Below, one piece after another: positions 1 through 8,377 of a DNA stretch of 64,000 nucleotides. The DNA is from an uncultured Coriobacteriaceae bacterium (GTDB lineage: Bacteria; Actinomycetota; Coriobacteriia; Coriobacteriales; Coriobacteriaceae). The position numbers and the translations under genes were made by a program. The stretch lies in the NCBI GenBank assembly GCA_944322305.1, contig CALUOP010000009.1:1-64000 (forward strand). The letters are read 5' to 3'. Numbering within the stretch: the stretch's first letter is position 1; each line of letters opens with the position of its first letter. A model generated the notes under the pieces. The model saw only the letters and a program-made list of their open reading frames with translations. It ran no database searches and had not been told where the DNA came from.

Positions 1-600
1 AGCCGTCGCAGGGGCCGCGCGCTTTTCTCGGCAGGTGCGGCCGCGGTTAGCCGCGTTTCCGACGTCGCCGCAGGGGCTGCATGTTCTTCTCGGCAGGTGC
101 GAGGGGCTCGTCAGGCCGCGCCGCCGACGCCGCCACAAAACGCCTGCTTTTCTCGACAGACGCAAGGCGCGCGTACCTGTTTCGCAACGACCCCTGATGC
201 GGCGCGTTTTTCTCGACAGGTGCGGCCGCGGTTAGCCGCGTTTCCGACGTCGCCGCAGGGGCCGCGCGTTTTTCCCGGCAGGTGCGAGGGGCTCGCGGCG
301 TTTCCCCAGGAAACGCGTTAGGGCCTGCGCGCTTTTCTCGGCAGGCGCAAAACGGGCGCGCCTTGCGTGGGCGCGATGTCTCCCCCGCTCCCGCATCTGT
401 CGAGAAGAACCTGCCGAGAAGGCCCCGGGACGGCTCCGCGCCCTGCGACTGCCGAGAAGAACGCGCGGGCCGGCAGCCGCCGCCCCAACCCGCTCTGCAC
501 CTGCCGAGAGGAACCCGCAGAAACCGGCTCAAAACCCTCATCCTCGCTGCATCTGTCGAGAAAAACGTACGGTGTCGCAACCGCGGCCAAAACGCGCGGG
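1..600. repeat. Array 1: phased CTCGRCAG boxes, two convergent arms
   Basis: This stretch holds no credible gene. It contains six copies of a box close to TTYTCTCGRCAGRYGC in plus orientation starting at 23, 84, 148, 207, 269 and 333 (spacing 59-64 bp). The reverse complement, close to GCAYCTGYCGAGAARAA, follows at 393, 445, 497 and 549, exactly 52 bp apart; a partial copy is at 411. Positions 37-109 recur almost unchanged at 222-295, so the left arm also carries a 185-bp higher-order duplication. A different box, GTCGCAACCGCGG, as found in the 3-kb array, lies near 575. The window edge may cut the left arm. Frames reading through it are low-complexity and lack ribosome sites, and 52 bp is not a multiple of three, so I regard it as non-coding. 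Confidence 0.85.
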
Positions 601-708
601 ACGGCTCGTAGCTCACCGGGATCCAAGAGCGCAGGTGACGGTCGTTGACAAGCGTTATGATCCTTGCAATATCGAACGCATGTTCTTTTTATGGGGTGAT
701 CGTGGGTC

Positions 709-2048
709 ATAGGACAAAAAGTGTGTATGGGCTAGTCCCAGTCCATACGGTATGGCTCGGAGCGATGCAGCTCTGACCACACTATGGCATCTCCCCACTG
801 AGGAATGGTTTCTTGTAGCTTGTCCTGCTGATTGAGTCTCTCGTATTTAGCTCTGATAGAGCCGTCCGTCGGCATGGCACGCAGGATCTCCGCTGCATGC
901 AAGGGGCTCGGGCTGTGCATACAGCACCACCAGAAGATCGCCTTGAGCCTGCGTTCGATAGAAAGTCCCCTATGGTCCCTGAGCATGGCTCTGAGCTGCG
1001 CGTTGGTGCCGCCTTCGATACGGTTGTTGGTGGCCGGGAGAGGGGCGAGGTGCTCTAGGCGGGGATCAAGGTAGGTGAACAGCGTCCCGGCGTTGATGAG
1101 CCGGGCGAGAGACCTCCGCGCCTTGACGAGGCGTTCATGCGCGAGGACGTACCTTCCCTCCTCCGTCTTCGTCCTCTCCGATAGGAAGTCGTCCCACCTC
1201 TCGGGCCACGCAAGGAATGCCTCCGCCCACCCCTGCGCCTCTTTAAGGGTGGTGATGCCGAGCAGCGCTTTGGCAAGGCCGTACAGCTCTGCGCCCGCCT
1301 GCGTGCGGGGCTTCGAGGTGGTGTAGCGCTTGACCTGAGAGAATGCGTGGAAGATGCAGCGCTGGTGGTGCGCACGGGGCCATGTCGCACGGGGCCATGT
1401 CTTCCTGAGCGCCTTCGGAAAGCCGTCACCCCCGTCCGAGACGACCACCTCGGGGGCGGCTATGCGCTGCATCAAGGCCGACCAGCCGCGGCTGTTCTCC
1501 GCACGGCATAGGTGCCATCCCAGTACATGGCGCTCATCCGAGGCGATGAGCACGACGGCCTTTCTTCCGAGGTGTATGCCGTCAACGTAGATGACGCTTC
1601 GCGGCTCCTCTATCTTGGGCGGCATGGGCCATATATCCCAGAAGGGCGCGCACTTCCTTCTGAAGGTCCTGCCGGCCCCCGGCATATCTGATTGACGTTT
1701 GCGGGACAAAAGCCACGCCAGAAAGGTTCTAAGGTCCTTGGCAGAGGTGTCGATCTTCCTCACCGAGCTCGAGCCGCAGCACCTACATCTGAAGCGAGTC
1801 CTGCCAGCTTTCGTTTTCCCGTTCTTAACCATATTGGAGCCGCAAACAGGGCAGCGGGGATTTCCCATGGCAACATCGCAGATAGGCCAACTTCACTGTT
1901 AGAAACAACATGGTCTACCTGCGAGGATATGAAATCCTACACACACCTTTTGTCCAGGCAAAAAGTTGGGACGATGCAACTCGAAGAGGCAATTTATAGG
2001 TATCTACCTGCAGTGATACAGGAATCCCATACACACTTTTTGTCCTAT
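709..2048 (-). mobile_element. IS256-type insertion sequence (IS1249-like)
   Basis: A 23-bp perfect terminal inverted repeat lies at 709-731 and 2026-2048; the outer end reads ATAGGACAAAAAGTGTG inward. It encloses one transposase gene. A second, imperfect right-end copy (17 of 20 matches) lies at 1936-1955, between the transposase start and the outer end. Flanking bases show no obvious 8-9 bp target duplication at either candidate right end, so the element may be old, rearranged or have recombined with another copy. Assignment to IS256/IS1249 rests on the protein. Confidence 0.85.
732..1868 (-). CDS. IS256-family transposase with N-terminal zinc ribbon
   Basis: A DDE transposase of 378 aa that would catalyse cut-and-paste or copy-out movement of its own element. 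An N-terminal zinc ribbon (CPVC around residue 6, CRCC around 28) is followed by the acidic triad: D96 in YVDGIHLG, D145 in VVSDGGDGF and E285 in NNRIEGGTNA. This order and the NNRIEGG motif are those of the IS1249 branch of IS256. It starts at ATG 1868. One oddity is an exact 15-bp tandem duplication at 1372-1401, which adds five residues (WPRATWPRA, around 158-166) just before the conserved QRCIFHAF segment. Relatives as I remember them have one copy there, so activity may be impaired; the reading frame is intact. Confidence 0.9.
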   Translation of the reverse strand: MGNPRCPVCGSNMVKNGKTKAGRTRFRCRCCGSSSVRKIDTSAKDLRTFLAWLLSRKRQSDMPGAGRTFRRKCAPFWDIWPMPPKIEEPRSVIYVDGIHLGRKAVVLIASDERHVLGWHLCRAENSRGWSALMQRIAAPEVVVSDGGDGFPKALRKTWPRATWPRAHHQRCIFHAFSQVKRYTTSKPRTQAGAELYGLAKALLGITTLKEAQGWAEAFLAWPERWDDFLSERTKTEEGRYVLAHERLVKARRSLARLINAGTLFTYLDPRLEHLAPLPATNNRIEGGTNAQLRAMLRDHRGLSIERRLKAIFWWCCMHSPSPLHAAEILRAMPTDGSIRAKYERLNQQDKLQETIPQWGDAIVWSELHRSEPYRMDWD

Positions 2049-2115
2049 AAGCCCATACCGCTCCAAAACCGCATACAAGCTTCATGGAGCCATGACGAGG
2101 CTGATGCCCTGAAAC

Positions 2116-2152
2116 GAAAAACAGCCCAGACGAGCCATATCGTCTGGGCTGT
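2116..2152 (-). terminator. Rho-independent terminator of tRNA-Thr
   Basis: A perfect 12-bp stem (ACAGCCCAGACG with its complement, 2121-2132 and 2141-2152) has an 8-nt loop and is followed on the minus strand by TTTTT. It lies 10 bases downstream of the tRNA. Confidence 0.9.
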
Positions 2153-2162
2153 TGCTCTGCCA

Positions 2163-2238
2163 TGGAGCCAGCAACGAGACTCGAACTCGTGACCCCCGCT
2201 TTACGAGAGCGGTGCTCTACCAACTGAGCTATGCTGGC
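2163..2238 (-). tRNA. tRNA-Thr (anticodon CGT)
   Basis: A 76-nt cloverleaf including encoded CCA. The acceptor stem pairs GCCAGCA with TGCTGGC, the D arm has GCTC/GAGC, the anticodon arm CCGCT-CTCGTAA-AGCGG places CGT at the anticodon, and the T arm is ACGAG-TTCGAGT-CTCGT. It reads ACG threonine codons. A terminator follows directly, so it is probably transcribed alone. Confidence 0.97.
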
Positions 2239-2393
2239 TTGCGGGACGGTGTAACCGTGCCGGCAAGTAGATATAGTACGGCTTCAGCGGCCGAGGCGCA
2301 AGATGCAATTCGCGGGATTCTCGCCTTCACAGAGTGTCCCGAAACTGCGGACACCCTTTGGCGGCGCCTGCGATACGCGGCGTCCGCCTTAAG

Positions 2394-2858
2394 CTACGCG
2401 CGAACCTTGAAGCAGACTTTCTTCACCTGCTGCGGGCCGTCGCCCGGGAACTCCAGCGTGGGCATGTGCGGCTCCCCCACCACAAAGATCGCGAAATGCC
2501 CTTCGTCCAGGTTGCCGTCAAGCGAGCGCTCGGCATCTACCAGCTCGAAGTCGCCCGCCTCGTCGTATGTCTGCACCAGCGTAGTGGCACCCGCCGCAGT
2601 CTTGAACGCCTCGCGGCCGATAAGGTCGATCTGCACGTCCATGTAGTCGCGGTGCGTCTCGTGGTGCGCGTCCTCGGGCTTGCGCGTGGTAGCCTCCATC
2701 ACGTTGGCGTACACGTCGTCGCCGGCGATCTCGTTGCGGCCAAGCGGCAGGGCCGCCAGCTCTTCCGCACTCTTGTTGGCTAGCCAGTCGATAAGCACGT
2801 CGAGATTGGGGTACAGGCCGCGGTACCTGCCGATATGGGAGAGCTCGTCGTAGATCAT
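2394..2858 (-). CDS. YhcH/YjgK/YiaL family protein
   Basis: A 154-aa cytosolic protein beginning MIYDELSHIGRYRGL, full length for the YhcH/YjgK/YiaL (DUF386) family. These are small cupin-fold proteins usually found with sialic acid or other sugar catabolism; the reaction is not settled for most. Diagnostic stretches are HHETHRDYMDVQIDLIGRE (around 90) and the C-terminal EPHMP and VKKVCFKV. The start at 2858 is chosen over an upstream ATG because AAAGG sits at the proper distance and homologues begin M-I-x-D. No sugar genes are adjacent. Array 2 lies directly upstream, so any promoter must lie in or next to that array. Confidence 0.9.
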   Translation of the reverse strand: MIYDELSHIGRYRGLYPNLDVLIDWLANKSAEELAALPLGRNEIAGDDVYANVMEATTRKPEDAHHETHRDYMDVQIDLIGREAFKTAAGATTLVQTYDEAGDFELVDAERSLDGNLDEGHFAIFVVGEPHMPTLEFPGDGPQQVKKVCFKVRA

Positions 2859-3002
2859 GGCAACGCCTTTCGTGAAGCGGATGCGCGCGATGCGCCTTGT
2901 CGGTGCCATCATACCCGGATGCGCCGCGCGAGCCAACCCGGCGCGGAGTGAAACGGGGCTCAGGCGACGAGAGAGTGGCTATCCCGCAACTGAATGTCGG
3001 AA

Positions 3003-3655
3003 GCGCGGGCAACTGCCAGCGCCGGCACCGTACCTGCCGAGAAAAACGCGCGGGCTTCGTGAGTGGTGACGTTTTCGCAACCAAGCAAGGCAGTAGGCGT
3101 CGGAACCGCGACCAACCGACGGGGCCTACCGGCACACCCGCCGAGAAAAAATGCACGGGCATCTCGGGTGACGACGTTTTCACGAACAACCGGGGCGGTA
3201 GATGCCAGAACCGCGGACAACCGAGTGAGACGAGTCCGGTTGGTCGCTGTTCCGACATGGCCGATGTAGTTAGTCGCCCGAACCGCATCTAAATTCCGGA
3301 AATCCGGGAGTTGCGTGCGGCCCGGGCGACCAAGCGGAAGTTAGCAGTCGGATATGCGACCAACCGGGAGCCTAGATGTCGCACTAACGGGCAAGTAGGA
3401 GCTTCGATGTCGCAACCGCGGGCAACTTATGCTTAGACGCCGGAAAGGCGACCAACCGCCGGGGGCCACCGGTGCACCTGCCGAGAGAAATGCGCGAACT
3501 TCTCGACCGATGACATTTTCGCGACCAAGCGGGGCGATAGACGCCGCAAACGAGAGCAACTGCCAACGCCGGCGGCGTACCTGGCGAGAGTAATGTGCCC
3601 GCAGAGGGCGCGAGGCAGGAAGCTACCCCTCAGCCGCTGGCGTACCCGGCGAGAG
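3003..3655. repeat. Array 2: composite GCGACCAACCG repeats with inverted centre
   Basis: The 797-bp gap upstream of the yhcH-like gene is filled with short repeats. Composite units of about 103 bp contain, in order, a GCGACCAACCG-like box, an ACCYGCCGAGARAAA box (array-1 type, same orientation throughout), and a TTTTCGCRACCAAGC box. The ACCYGCCGAG boxes start at 3032, 3136, 3476, 3579 and 3644; the GCGACCAAC boxes lie near 3110, 3356 and 3448. The centre, about 3236-3400, has inverted TTGGTCGC...GCGACCAA and closely matches the centre of array 4. The gap contains no plausible gene. Confidence 0.82.
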
Positions 3656-4873
3656 TTACTCCTCCGCTCCACCGCCCAGCAGGCGCAGGGTGCCCATGAG
3701 GACCTGGGCCACGCGGTCGCTGGCGTCGGCAGCGCGGCGCAGAACCTCGTCGCGTGTGAGGTCGGCGTCGCAGGCCCCGTGGGTCACCAGCGTGAGCCCC
3801 ATGACCTCCATCCCTAACGCCCGAGCCATGATGACCTCGCACACGGCGCTCATGCCCACATACCGCGCGCCCAGTGCGCGAAGCATTCCCGCCTCGGCCG
3901 GCGTCGGATAGCTCGGGCCCAGAAGCGCCGCGTACACGCCCTCGTCAAGCGCAACGCCCGCCTCCTCGGCCGCCGCGCGCGCGAAGGCACGCAGGTACGG
4001 GGAGTACGTCTCGCCCATCGGCACAAACGGCGTGTCGACCATCGAGCCAACGGTACGGCATGCCAGCGGGTTTCTCCCCGTGAGGTTGAGGTGGTCGGCG
4101 ATAAGCCCGACGGTGCCGGGCGCAACATCCTCGTCGAGCCCGCAGGTGCCGCACGAGAAGATCACGTCGCGGCAGCCGATCCGGTGCGCGTGGCGCACGA
4201 GCGCCGTGACCTCGAGCTCGGAGAATCCCTGGTACAGATGGATGCGCCCAGGGTACACCACCACCGGCACGCCCTCGATGGTACCAACCAGCGCCTCGAA
4301 CACGTGGCCCTCAACCGGGCGCGCGTCATCGGGGAAGCCCTCGATGTCGGTATACGGGATGCGCCGCACCACGCGCACGCACTGGGCGAGGTCGCCCATC
4401 TCGCTGCCCAGCATGATGGCAACCGGATGCTCCACGCTCGGCTCGCAATACGCTACCTTTTCCTCGTTCACCACGGGTATCCCCTCTTTCCTGATAAGCT
4501 CGGCGGCAACGCCCCAGCCCGGCACGAGCCGGCCGGAGAACGTGCCGTCGTAGATGCGGCCGGAGCCGCACGACGGACTCTTGGCCTTCAATATAGCAAG
4601 CCGCACGTGCGCCGCCTGGGCGCGCGCCAGGGTTTTGCGGGCACCGGTGGCAAACGCCGCGCTAACGTCGTGCCCGGCGGCGTCCAGCACCCGCACACCT
4701 GCGCGCTCGGCCGGCGGTCGCGGGCGAGAAAGGCCGCCCGCCGTCTCGGGGCACACGCCCACCACGCCCGCACCCAGGCGCGCAGCCAGCCTCTGCACCG
4801 CCGCGTTGGGCCGCGCCTCCCCGTCGAACCGGCAGGGCTTTCCCAGCAGGCATGCGCTTATCGCCACGTTCAT
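3656..4873 (-). CDS. DUF523 domain fused to purine nucleoside phosphorylase
   Basis: This 405-aa protein joins two enzyme-like domains. Residues 1 to about 150 are DUF523 (YbbK-like: SACLLGKPCRF, CPETAGGL, KAKSPSCGSG). Residues from about 165 form a purine nucleoside phosphorylase of the PNP/MTAP superfamily, which splits purine nucleosides with phosphate to a base and ribose-1-phosphate. Signature blocks are YPGRIHLYQG, FSCGTCGLD, GPSYPTPAEAGMLRALGA, VGMSAVCEVIMARALG and LVTHGACD. Start ATG 4873 has GGAG seven bases upstream. Linking the two in one chain suggests the DUF523 part acts on a related nucleobase or sulfur-containing substrate, but its reaction is unknown. Array 2 begins immediately after the stop codon. 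Confidence 0.88.
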   Translation of the reverse strand: MNVAISACLLGKPCRFDGEARPNAAVQRLAARLGAGVVGVCPETAGGLSRPRPPAERAGVRVLDAAGHDVSAAFATGARKTLARAQAAHVRLAILKAKSPSCGSGRIYDGTFSGRLVPGWGVAAELIRKEGIPVVNEEKVAYCEPSVEHPVAIMLGSEMGDLAQCVRVVRRIPYTDIEGFPDDARPVEGHVFEALVGTIEGVPVVVYPGRIHLYQGFSELEVTALVRHAHRIGCRDVIFSCGTCGLDEDVAPGTVGLIADHLNLTGRNPLACRTVGSMVDTPFVPMGETYSPYLRAFARAAAEEAGVALDEGVYAALLGPSYPTPAEAGMLRALGARYVGMSAVCEVIMARALGMEVMGLTLVTHGACDADLTRDEVLRRAADASDRVAQVLMGTLRLLGGGAEE

Positions 4874-5029
4874 ACGCGCTCCTTCACTCGCGCGCCGCGC
4901 CGCACGTTCCCGCGCCGCGGCAGAACAAAGCGGGCGACCGCCGCAGCAGCCGCCCACCCTTCTCGCCCAAACCGTGTAAACCCAGGCAACCTGCGCACGC
5001 ATGCACGCGGCGCCCCGGCCCGTGCCGCC

Positions 5030-6247
5030 TTAGATGTACACGCCGTAGATGTCGACGTTGGCGTTGGCGTACAGGCTGTTGATGTAGTTGGCCCAGGTCT
5101 CCTGGCCCTCGCTCGCCTGGCTGGCGTACTGCTGGTAGGCCACGTAGTAGGCGGTCTGCGCCTGCGTGTACGTGGCGCCGTCGGCGTTCCACTCCTCGCC
5201 GGAGAGCGCCTGGTAGTACGGGCCGTCCTCGCTCGCCCACGTGCCGGTCTCGCTGTCCCACTCATCGCCGGCCAGGTTGATGATGTAGTCGGCGTACTTC
5301 TTGTCCACCGTCTCGTTGTTGCCGTCGGCCGGCTCCTCGGGGGCCTCGGGCGCCGTTGCGGAGGCGCCGTCGGGCACAACCTGCTCGTAGAGCTTCTGCT
5401 GGGTGCAGTTGTCGCGCACGATCTGCTTGGCCTGGTCGGTGGTCACGCCGTACTGCTCGGCCAGCGCGTCGTAATCAGAGCTGCCCAGCGCCTGCTCGGC
5501 GTAGGAGGCCATGTCGTCGTCGGAGACCTCGATGCCGCGGCTCGCCGCGTCGTCAAGCAGGATCTGCGTGCGCACGTAGCCCAGCACCGTGTCTGCCGAG
5601 GGGGCGGCGTAGGTGCCGTCGTCGTTCTTCACGTTGTCGACGCTGTACTGCGTCTCGATGGCCTGGCGCGCCGTCACGTCGTGGCGCGCGCCGTTGTAGG
5701 TGTAGGTGGCCACCACGTCGTCCAGCTGACTTTCGGAAAGCGCGGCGGTGCCGGTGCCCTTGCCGCCAAAGCCGCCGGAACCCAGCAGGTAACCGCCTAT
5801 GGCAAACACTATGGCGGCGATAACCACCGCGGCGATGGCGATCGGCAGCTTCACGTTGCCCCCGCCGTTGCCCGAACCGCCCGCGCGGGCGGGGCTCTTC
5901 TCCTCGCCCATGGCCATCCCTTCGTCTGCGCTGCCTTGAACGTCCCGGTCGTCTGTGCCCGTCGAGAAGTGCGCACCCGTGTGCGCATCCTTCTCGGCCG
6001 CCGCGTCCTCGCCTTCCGCTGCCGCCCGCTCGCGCGCCAGCCGCTCGGAGGTGGCTCGGTTGAGCTGCGCCTCCTGCTCGAGCATGGCCTGGTGCGCAGC
6101 CTCGGCGTCGGCCGCAGGGTCCTTCGCGCGGCCGATAAGCTCCACCGGGTTGTCTGCCTCCGGGTCGGGGCCGGCGCCGCGCTCGATGATCTCGATGTCG
6201 CGGTCCTCCTCGTCGCGGAAGTCGTCCTTCTTAACCACAAGGCCCAT
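5030..6247 (-). CDS. Single-pass membrane protein with SurA-like extracytoplasmic domain
   Basis: A 405-aa protein with a strongly charged cytosolic N-terminus (about residues 1-130, rich in Glu, Asp, Ala and Arg), one transmembrane helix (IAIAAVVIAAIVFAIGGYLL, about 137-156) and an exported C-terminus. The exported part (LSESQLDDVVATY, RTQILLDDAASRGIEVSDDDM, YGVTTDQAKQIVRDNC) resembles SurA/PrsA N-terminal helical domains that hold unfolded secreted proteins. I see no parvulin isomerase domain. A chaperone or envelope role is inference. ATG 6247 has GGAGG upstream. The Tyr/Gln/Trp-rich C-terminal 100 residues are of unknown use. Confidence 0.7.
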   Translation of the reverse strand: MGLVVKKDDFRDEEDRDIEIIERGAGPDPEADNPVELIGRAKDPAADAEAAHQAMLEQEAQLNRATSERLARERAAAEGEDAAAEKDAHTGAHFSTGTDDRDVQGSADEGMAMGEEKSPARAGGSGNGGGNVKLPIAIAAVVIAAIVFAIGGYLLGSGGFGGKGTGTAALSESQLDDVVATYTYNGARHDVTARQAIETQYSVDNVKNDDGTYAAPSADTVLGYVRTQILLDDAASRGIEVSDDDMASYAEQALGSSDYDALAEQYGVTTDQAKQIVRDNCTQQKLYEQVVPDGASATAPEAPEEPADGNNETVDKKYADYIINLAGDEWDSETGTWASEDGPYYQALSGEEWNADGATYTQAQTAYYVAYQQYASQASEGQETWANYINSLYANANVDIYGVYI

Positions 6248-6473
6248 CGCGGCCCTCCTTCTTCTCAAACCTGTGCAAACCGCGCCGCCGACAAAAGCCG
6301 CGCGCGGCGCCTCGCACCTATTGTGACGCATGCGCCCGCGCCGCGCGCGCAAACCCACGGCCTGCCCGCATACGTGAAACAGGCCTGAACAGGCGCGTCC
6401 CACGCAAGGGCCCAGCCGCTCCGCCTGCGGCGTGCGCAACCCGCGTCTGACAACGCCCGGCTGCGCCCCGAAC

Positions 6474-7556
6474 CTACAGCGCGGCGATCACCGCGTCGGC
6501 GTAGGCCTGCGTGCCGGCTGCGCCCTCGGCAGAGCCCGTCAGCGCGCGCTTCACGTCGCCGGTGACGACCTCGCCGGCGGCAAGCGTGGCGCGCACCGCG
6601 CACCGGATGCGGTCGGCCGCCTCGCGCTCGCCCAGGTGGTCCAGCAGCATCGCCGCCGAGAGGAACTCGGCCGTGGGGTTGGCCAGGTCCTTGCCGGCGA
6701 TATCGGGCGCCGAGCCGTGCGTGGGCTCGAAGATAGCGCAGTCCGTGCCGATGTTGGCTCCGGGAGCCATGCCGAGCCCGCCCACCAGGCCGGCCGTGAG
6801 GTCGCTCACGATGTCGCCGTAGAGGTTCGGCAGCACCAGCACGTCGAAGTCCTCGGGGTGCATCACCAGCCCCATGCAGGTGGCGTCCACGATCTTGTCC
6901 TCGAAGGCGATGTCGGGGTAGCCGGCGGCAACCTCGCGCGCCACGCGCAGAAACAGCCCGTCGGTGGCCTTCATGATGTTGGCCTTGTGCACCGCCGTGA
7001 CCTTCTTGCGGCCCTGGCGCCGCGCGTACTCGAAGGCGTAGCGCACGATGCGCTCCGACCCTGCGCGCGAGATCGGCTTGACCGAGATCGCCGCGTCCTC
7101 GCGGATGGCGCCCGCGCCCTCGGCGGCCACCAGCTCGCGCAGCGCGTCGGCGCCGGGTGTGCCGGCGTCGAACTCGATGCCGGCGTAGAGGTCCTCGGTG
7201 TTCTCGCGGATCACCGTGAGGTCCACGCCCTCGTAGCGCGAGCCGTCGCCGGGCATCGACACGCAGGGGCGCACGCAGGCGTACAGGTCGAAGGCGCGGC
7301 GCAGCGCCACGTTCACGCTGCGGAAACCCGTCCCCACCGGCGTGGTGACCGGGCCCTTGATGGCCACGCCCACCTCGCGCACCGCCTCGAGCACGTGCTC
7401 GGGCAGCGGCGTGCCGTACTGCTCGATCACGCCGGCGCCGGCCTCGACCACGCGCCAGGAAACGCTGACGCCCGCCGCCTCGACCACGCGGCGCATCGCG
7501 CCGGTGATCTCGGGACCGATGCCGTCGCCGGGAATGAGCACCACCTCGTGCGTCAT
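6474..7556 (-). CDS. NAD-dependent isocitrate/isopropylmalate dehydrogenase family
   Basis: A 360-aa beta-decarboxylating dehydrogenase, most like NAD-dependent isocitrate dehydrogenase (isocitrate to 2-oxoglutarate). It has the IPGDGIGPE start, the substrate loop RSVNVALRRAFDLYACVRP, the RENTEDLYAGIEF block, the catalytic K in VHKANIMK, and metal-binding Asp in VDATCMGLVMHPEDFDVLVLPNLYGDIVSD. RSxNxxLR-type substrate contacts favour isocitrate over isopropylmalate, and no leucine genes are nearby. In an anaerobe it would feed glutamate synthesis. The ATG at 7556 overlaps the stop of the upstream HEAT-like gene by four bases, implying translational coupling; GAGGAGG precedes it. Confidence 0.92.
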   Translation of the reverse strand: MTHEVVLIPGDGIGPEITGAMRRVVEAAGVSVSWRVVEAGAGVIEQYGTPLPEHVLEAVREVGVAIKGPVTTPVGTGFRSVNVALRRAFDLYACVRPCVSMPGDGSRYEGVDLTVIRENTEDLYAGIEFDAGTPGADALRELVAAEGAGAIREDAAISVKPISRAGSERIVRYAFEYARRQGRKKVTAVHKANIMKATDGLFLRVAREVAAGYPDIAFEDKIVDATCMGLVMHPEDFDVLVLPNLYGDIVSDLTAGLVGGLGMAPGANIGTDCAIFEPTHGSAPDIAGKDLANPTAEFLSAAMLLDHLGEREAADRIRCAVRATLAAGEVVTGDVKRALTGSAEGAAGTQAYADAVIAAL

Positions 7557-8242
7557 TGTTCGTCGTCCTCCTCGCCGCCCGCCTTGCGCGAGCGCTTAGC
7601 CTCGGGGTTCTCGAGCGCGAACCGCTCTACCAACAGATGGTAAATCTCGGCGGAGCGCGCCTTCAAGTAGTTGCCCTTACCGTTTTCAGCATCGAAACGA
7701 AGCCGCGCGGCAAGCTGCTCGGCCACGCTCGCGTCGATGGCGCCGCCGGCGAAGGCGAGCAGGCAGCCCAGCATGTCGCGGTACTCCAAGTCGCCGTGGT
7801 AGCACTGGACGGCCTCGTCCACGGCCGGCCACACCTGAAGCGACGCGTCCTTGTCGCACGCGCCCCACGCCGTCAGGAAGCGGAAGGCCGACAGGCGCAG
7901 CGTGGCCGAGTCCTCGTCGAACAGCGCCGCCTCGGCGCCGTCGAGCGCCCCGTCGAGCCCCTCGCGGCTCACGGGCACCAGAAGCGTCAGCGCGTCGAGC
8001 ACCTCCCAGCGCGTCTGGGCCTCGGGGCGGTACAGCGCGTCCACCAGCTCGTCCACGAACCCCGTCAGAAGCGAGGGCTCGCGCTCGGCCAGCAGGTACA
8101 CCACGTGCGCCGCGAACTGGCGCTTCCGCCGGGTCTGCCCCTCGAGCTCCTCCACCAAGCGCGCCAACGCCTCGCGGTCGTGCTCGACGCGCTCCAGCTC
8201 CTGCTCGTCGCGCTCGTCCATCTGCTCCTCCGTACGTGCCAT
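7553..8242 (-). CDS. HEAT-like helical hypothetical protein
   Basis: A 229-aa soluble, acidic, all-helical protein. Repeated helix pairs of about 40 residues (for example RRKRQFAAHVVYLLAEREP, ARWEVLDAL-like RWEVLDALTLLVP, RLSAFRFLTAWGA) look like HEAT or ARM repeats, which serve as protein-binding scaffolds. The first 35 residues are a charged coiled-coil-like helix and the last 20 are disordered. It is co-transcribed with the downstream isocitrate dehydrogenase gene through an ATGA overlap. I do not recognise a named family, though similar proteins occur in this class in my memory. Confidence 0.75.
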   Translation of the reverse strand: MARTEEQMDERDEQELERVEHDREALARLVEELEGQTRRKRQFAAHVVYLLAEREPSLLTGFVDELVDALYRPEAQTRWEVLDALTLLVPVSREGLDGALDGAEAALFDEDSATLRLSAFRFLTAWGACDKDASLQVWPAVDEAVQCYHGDLEYRDMLGCLLAFAGGAIDASVAEQLAARLRFDAENGKGNYLKARSAEIYHLLVERFALENPEAKRSRKAGGEEDDEQ

Positions 8243-8377
8243 GTATCCCTCCGTAACCCTGATGCGTTTCCCTCTGTATGCGAGAAGGGCGGCTCGGACA
8301 GGTTCAGGGCCGCCTGAAGACGCCTGCCGGCGGGGAAGCCGCAGCCGCAGCCCCGCGCCCCGCCCGCAGGCGCGCCG

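Noticed and set aside
1-600. CRISPR array
   Set aside because: Boxes are only about 16 bp, imperfect and inverted between the two arms; spacers are partly duplicated and no cas genes are present in the window.
4091-6388. A long open frame of 765 codons on the plus strand
   Set aside because: It is antisense to the phosphorylase fusion and the SurA-like gene, has no family motifs, and is an artefact of high GC. The same applies to the long antisense frames over 38715-41264, 28408-30435, 45030-46682 and 53676-56222.
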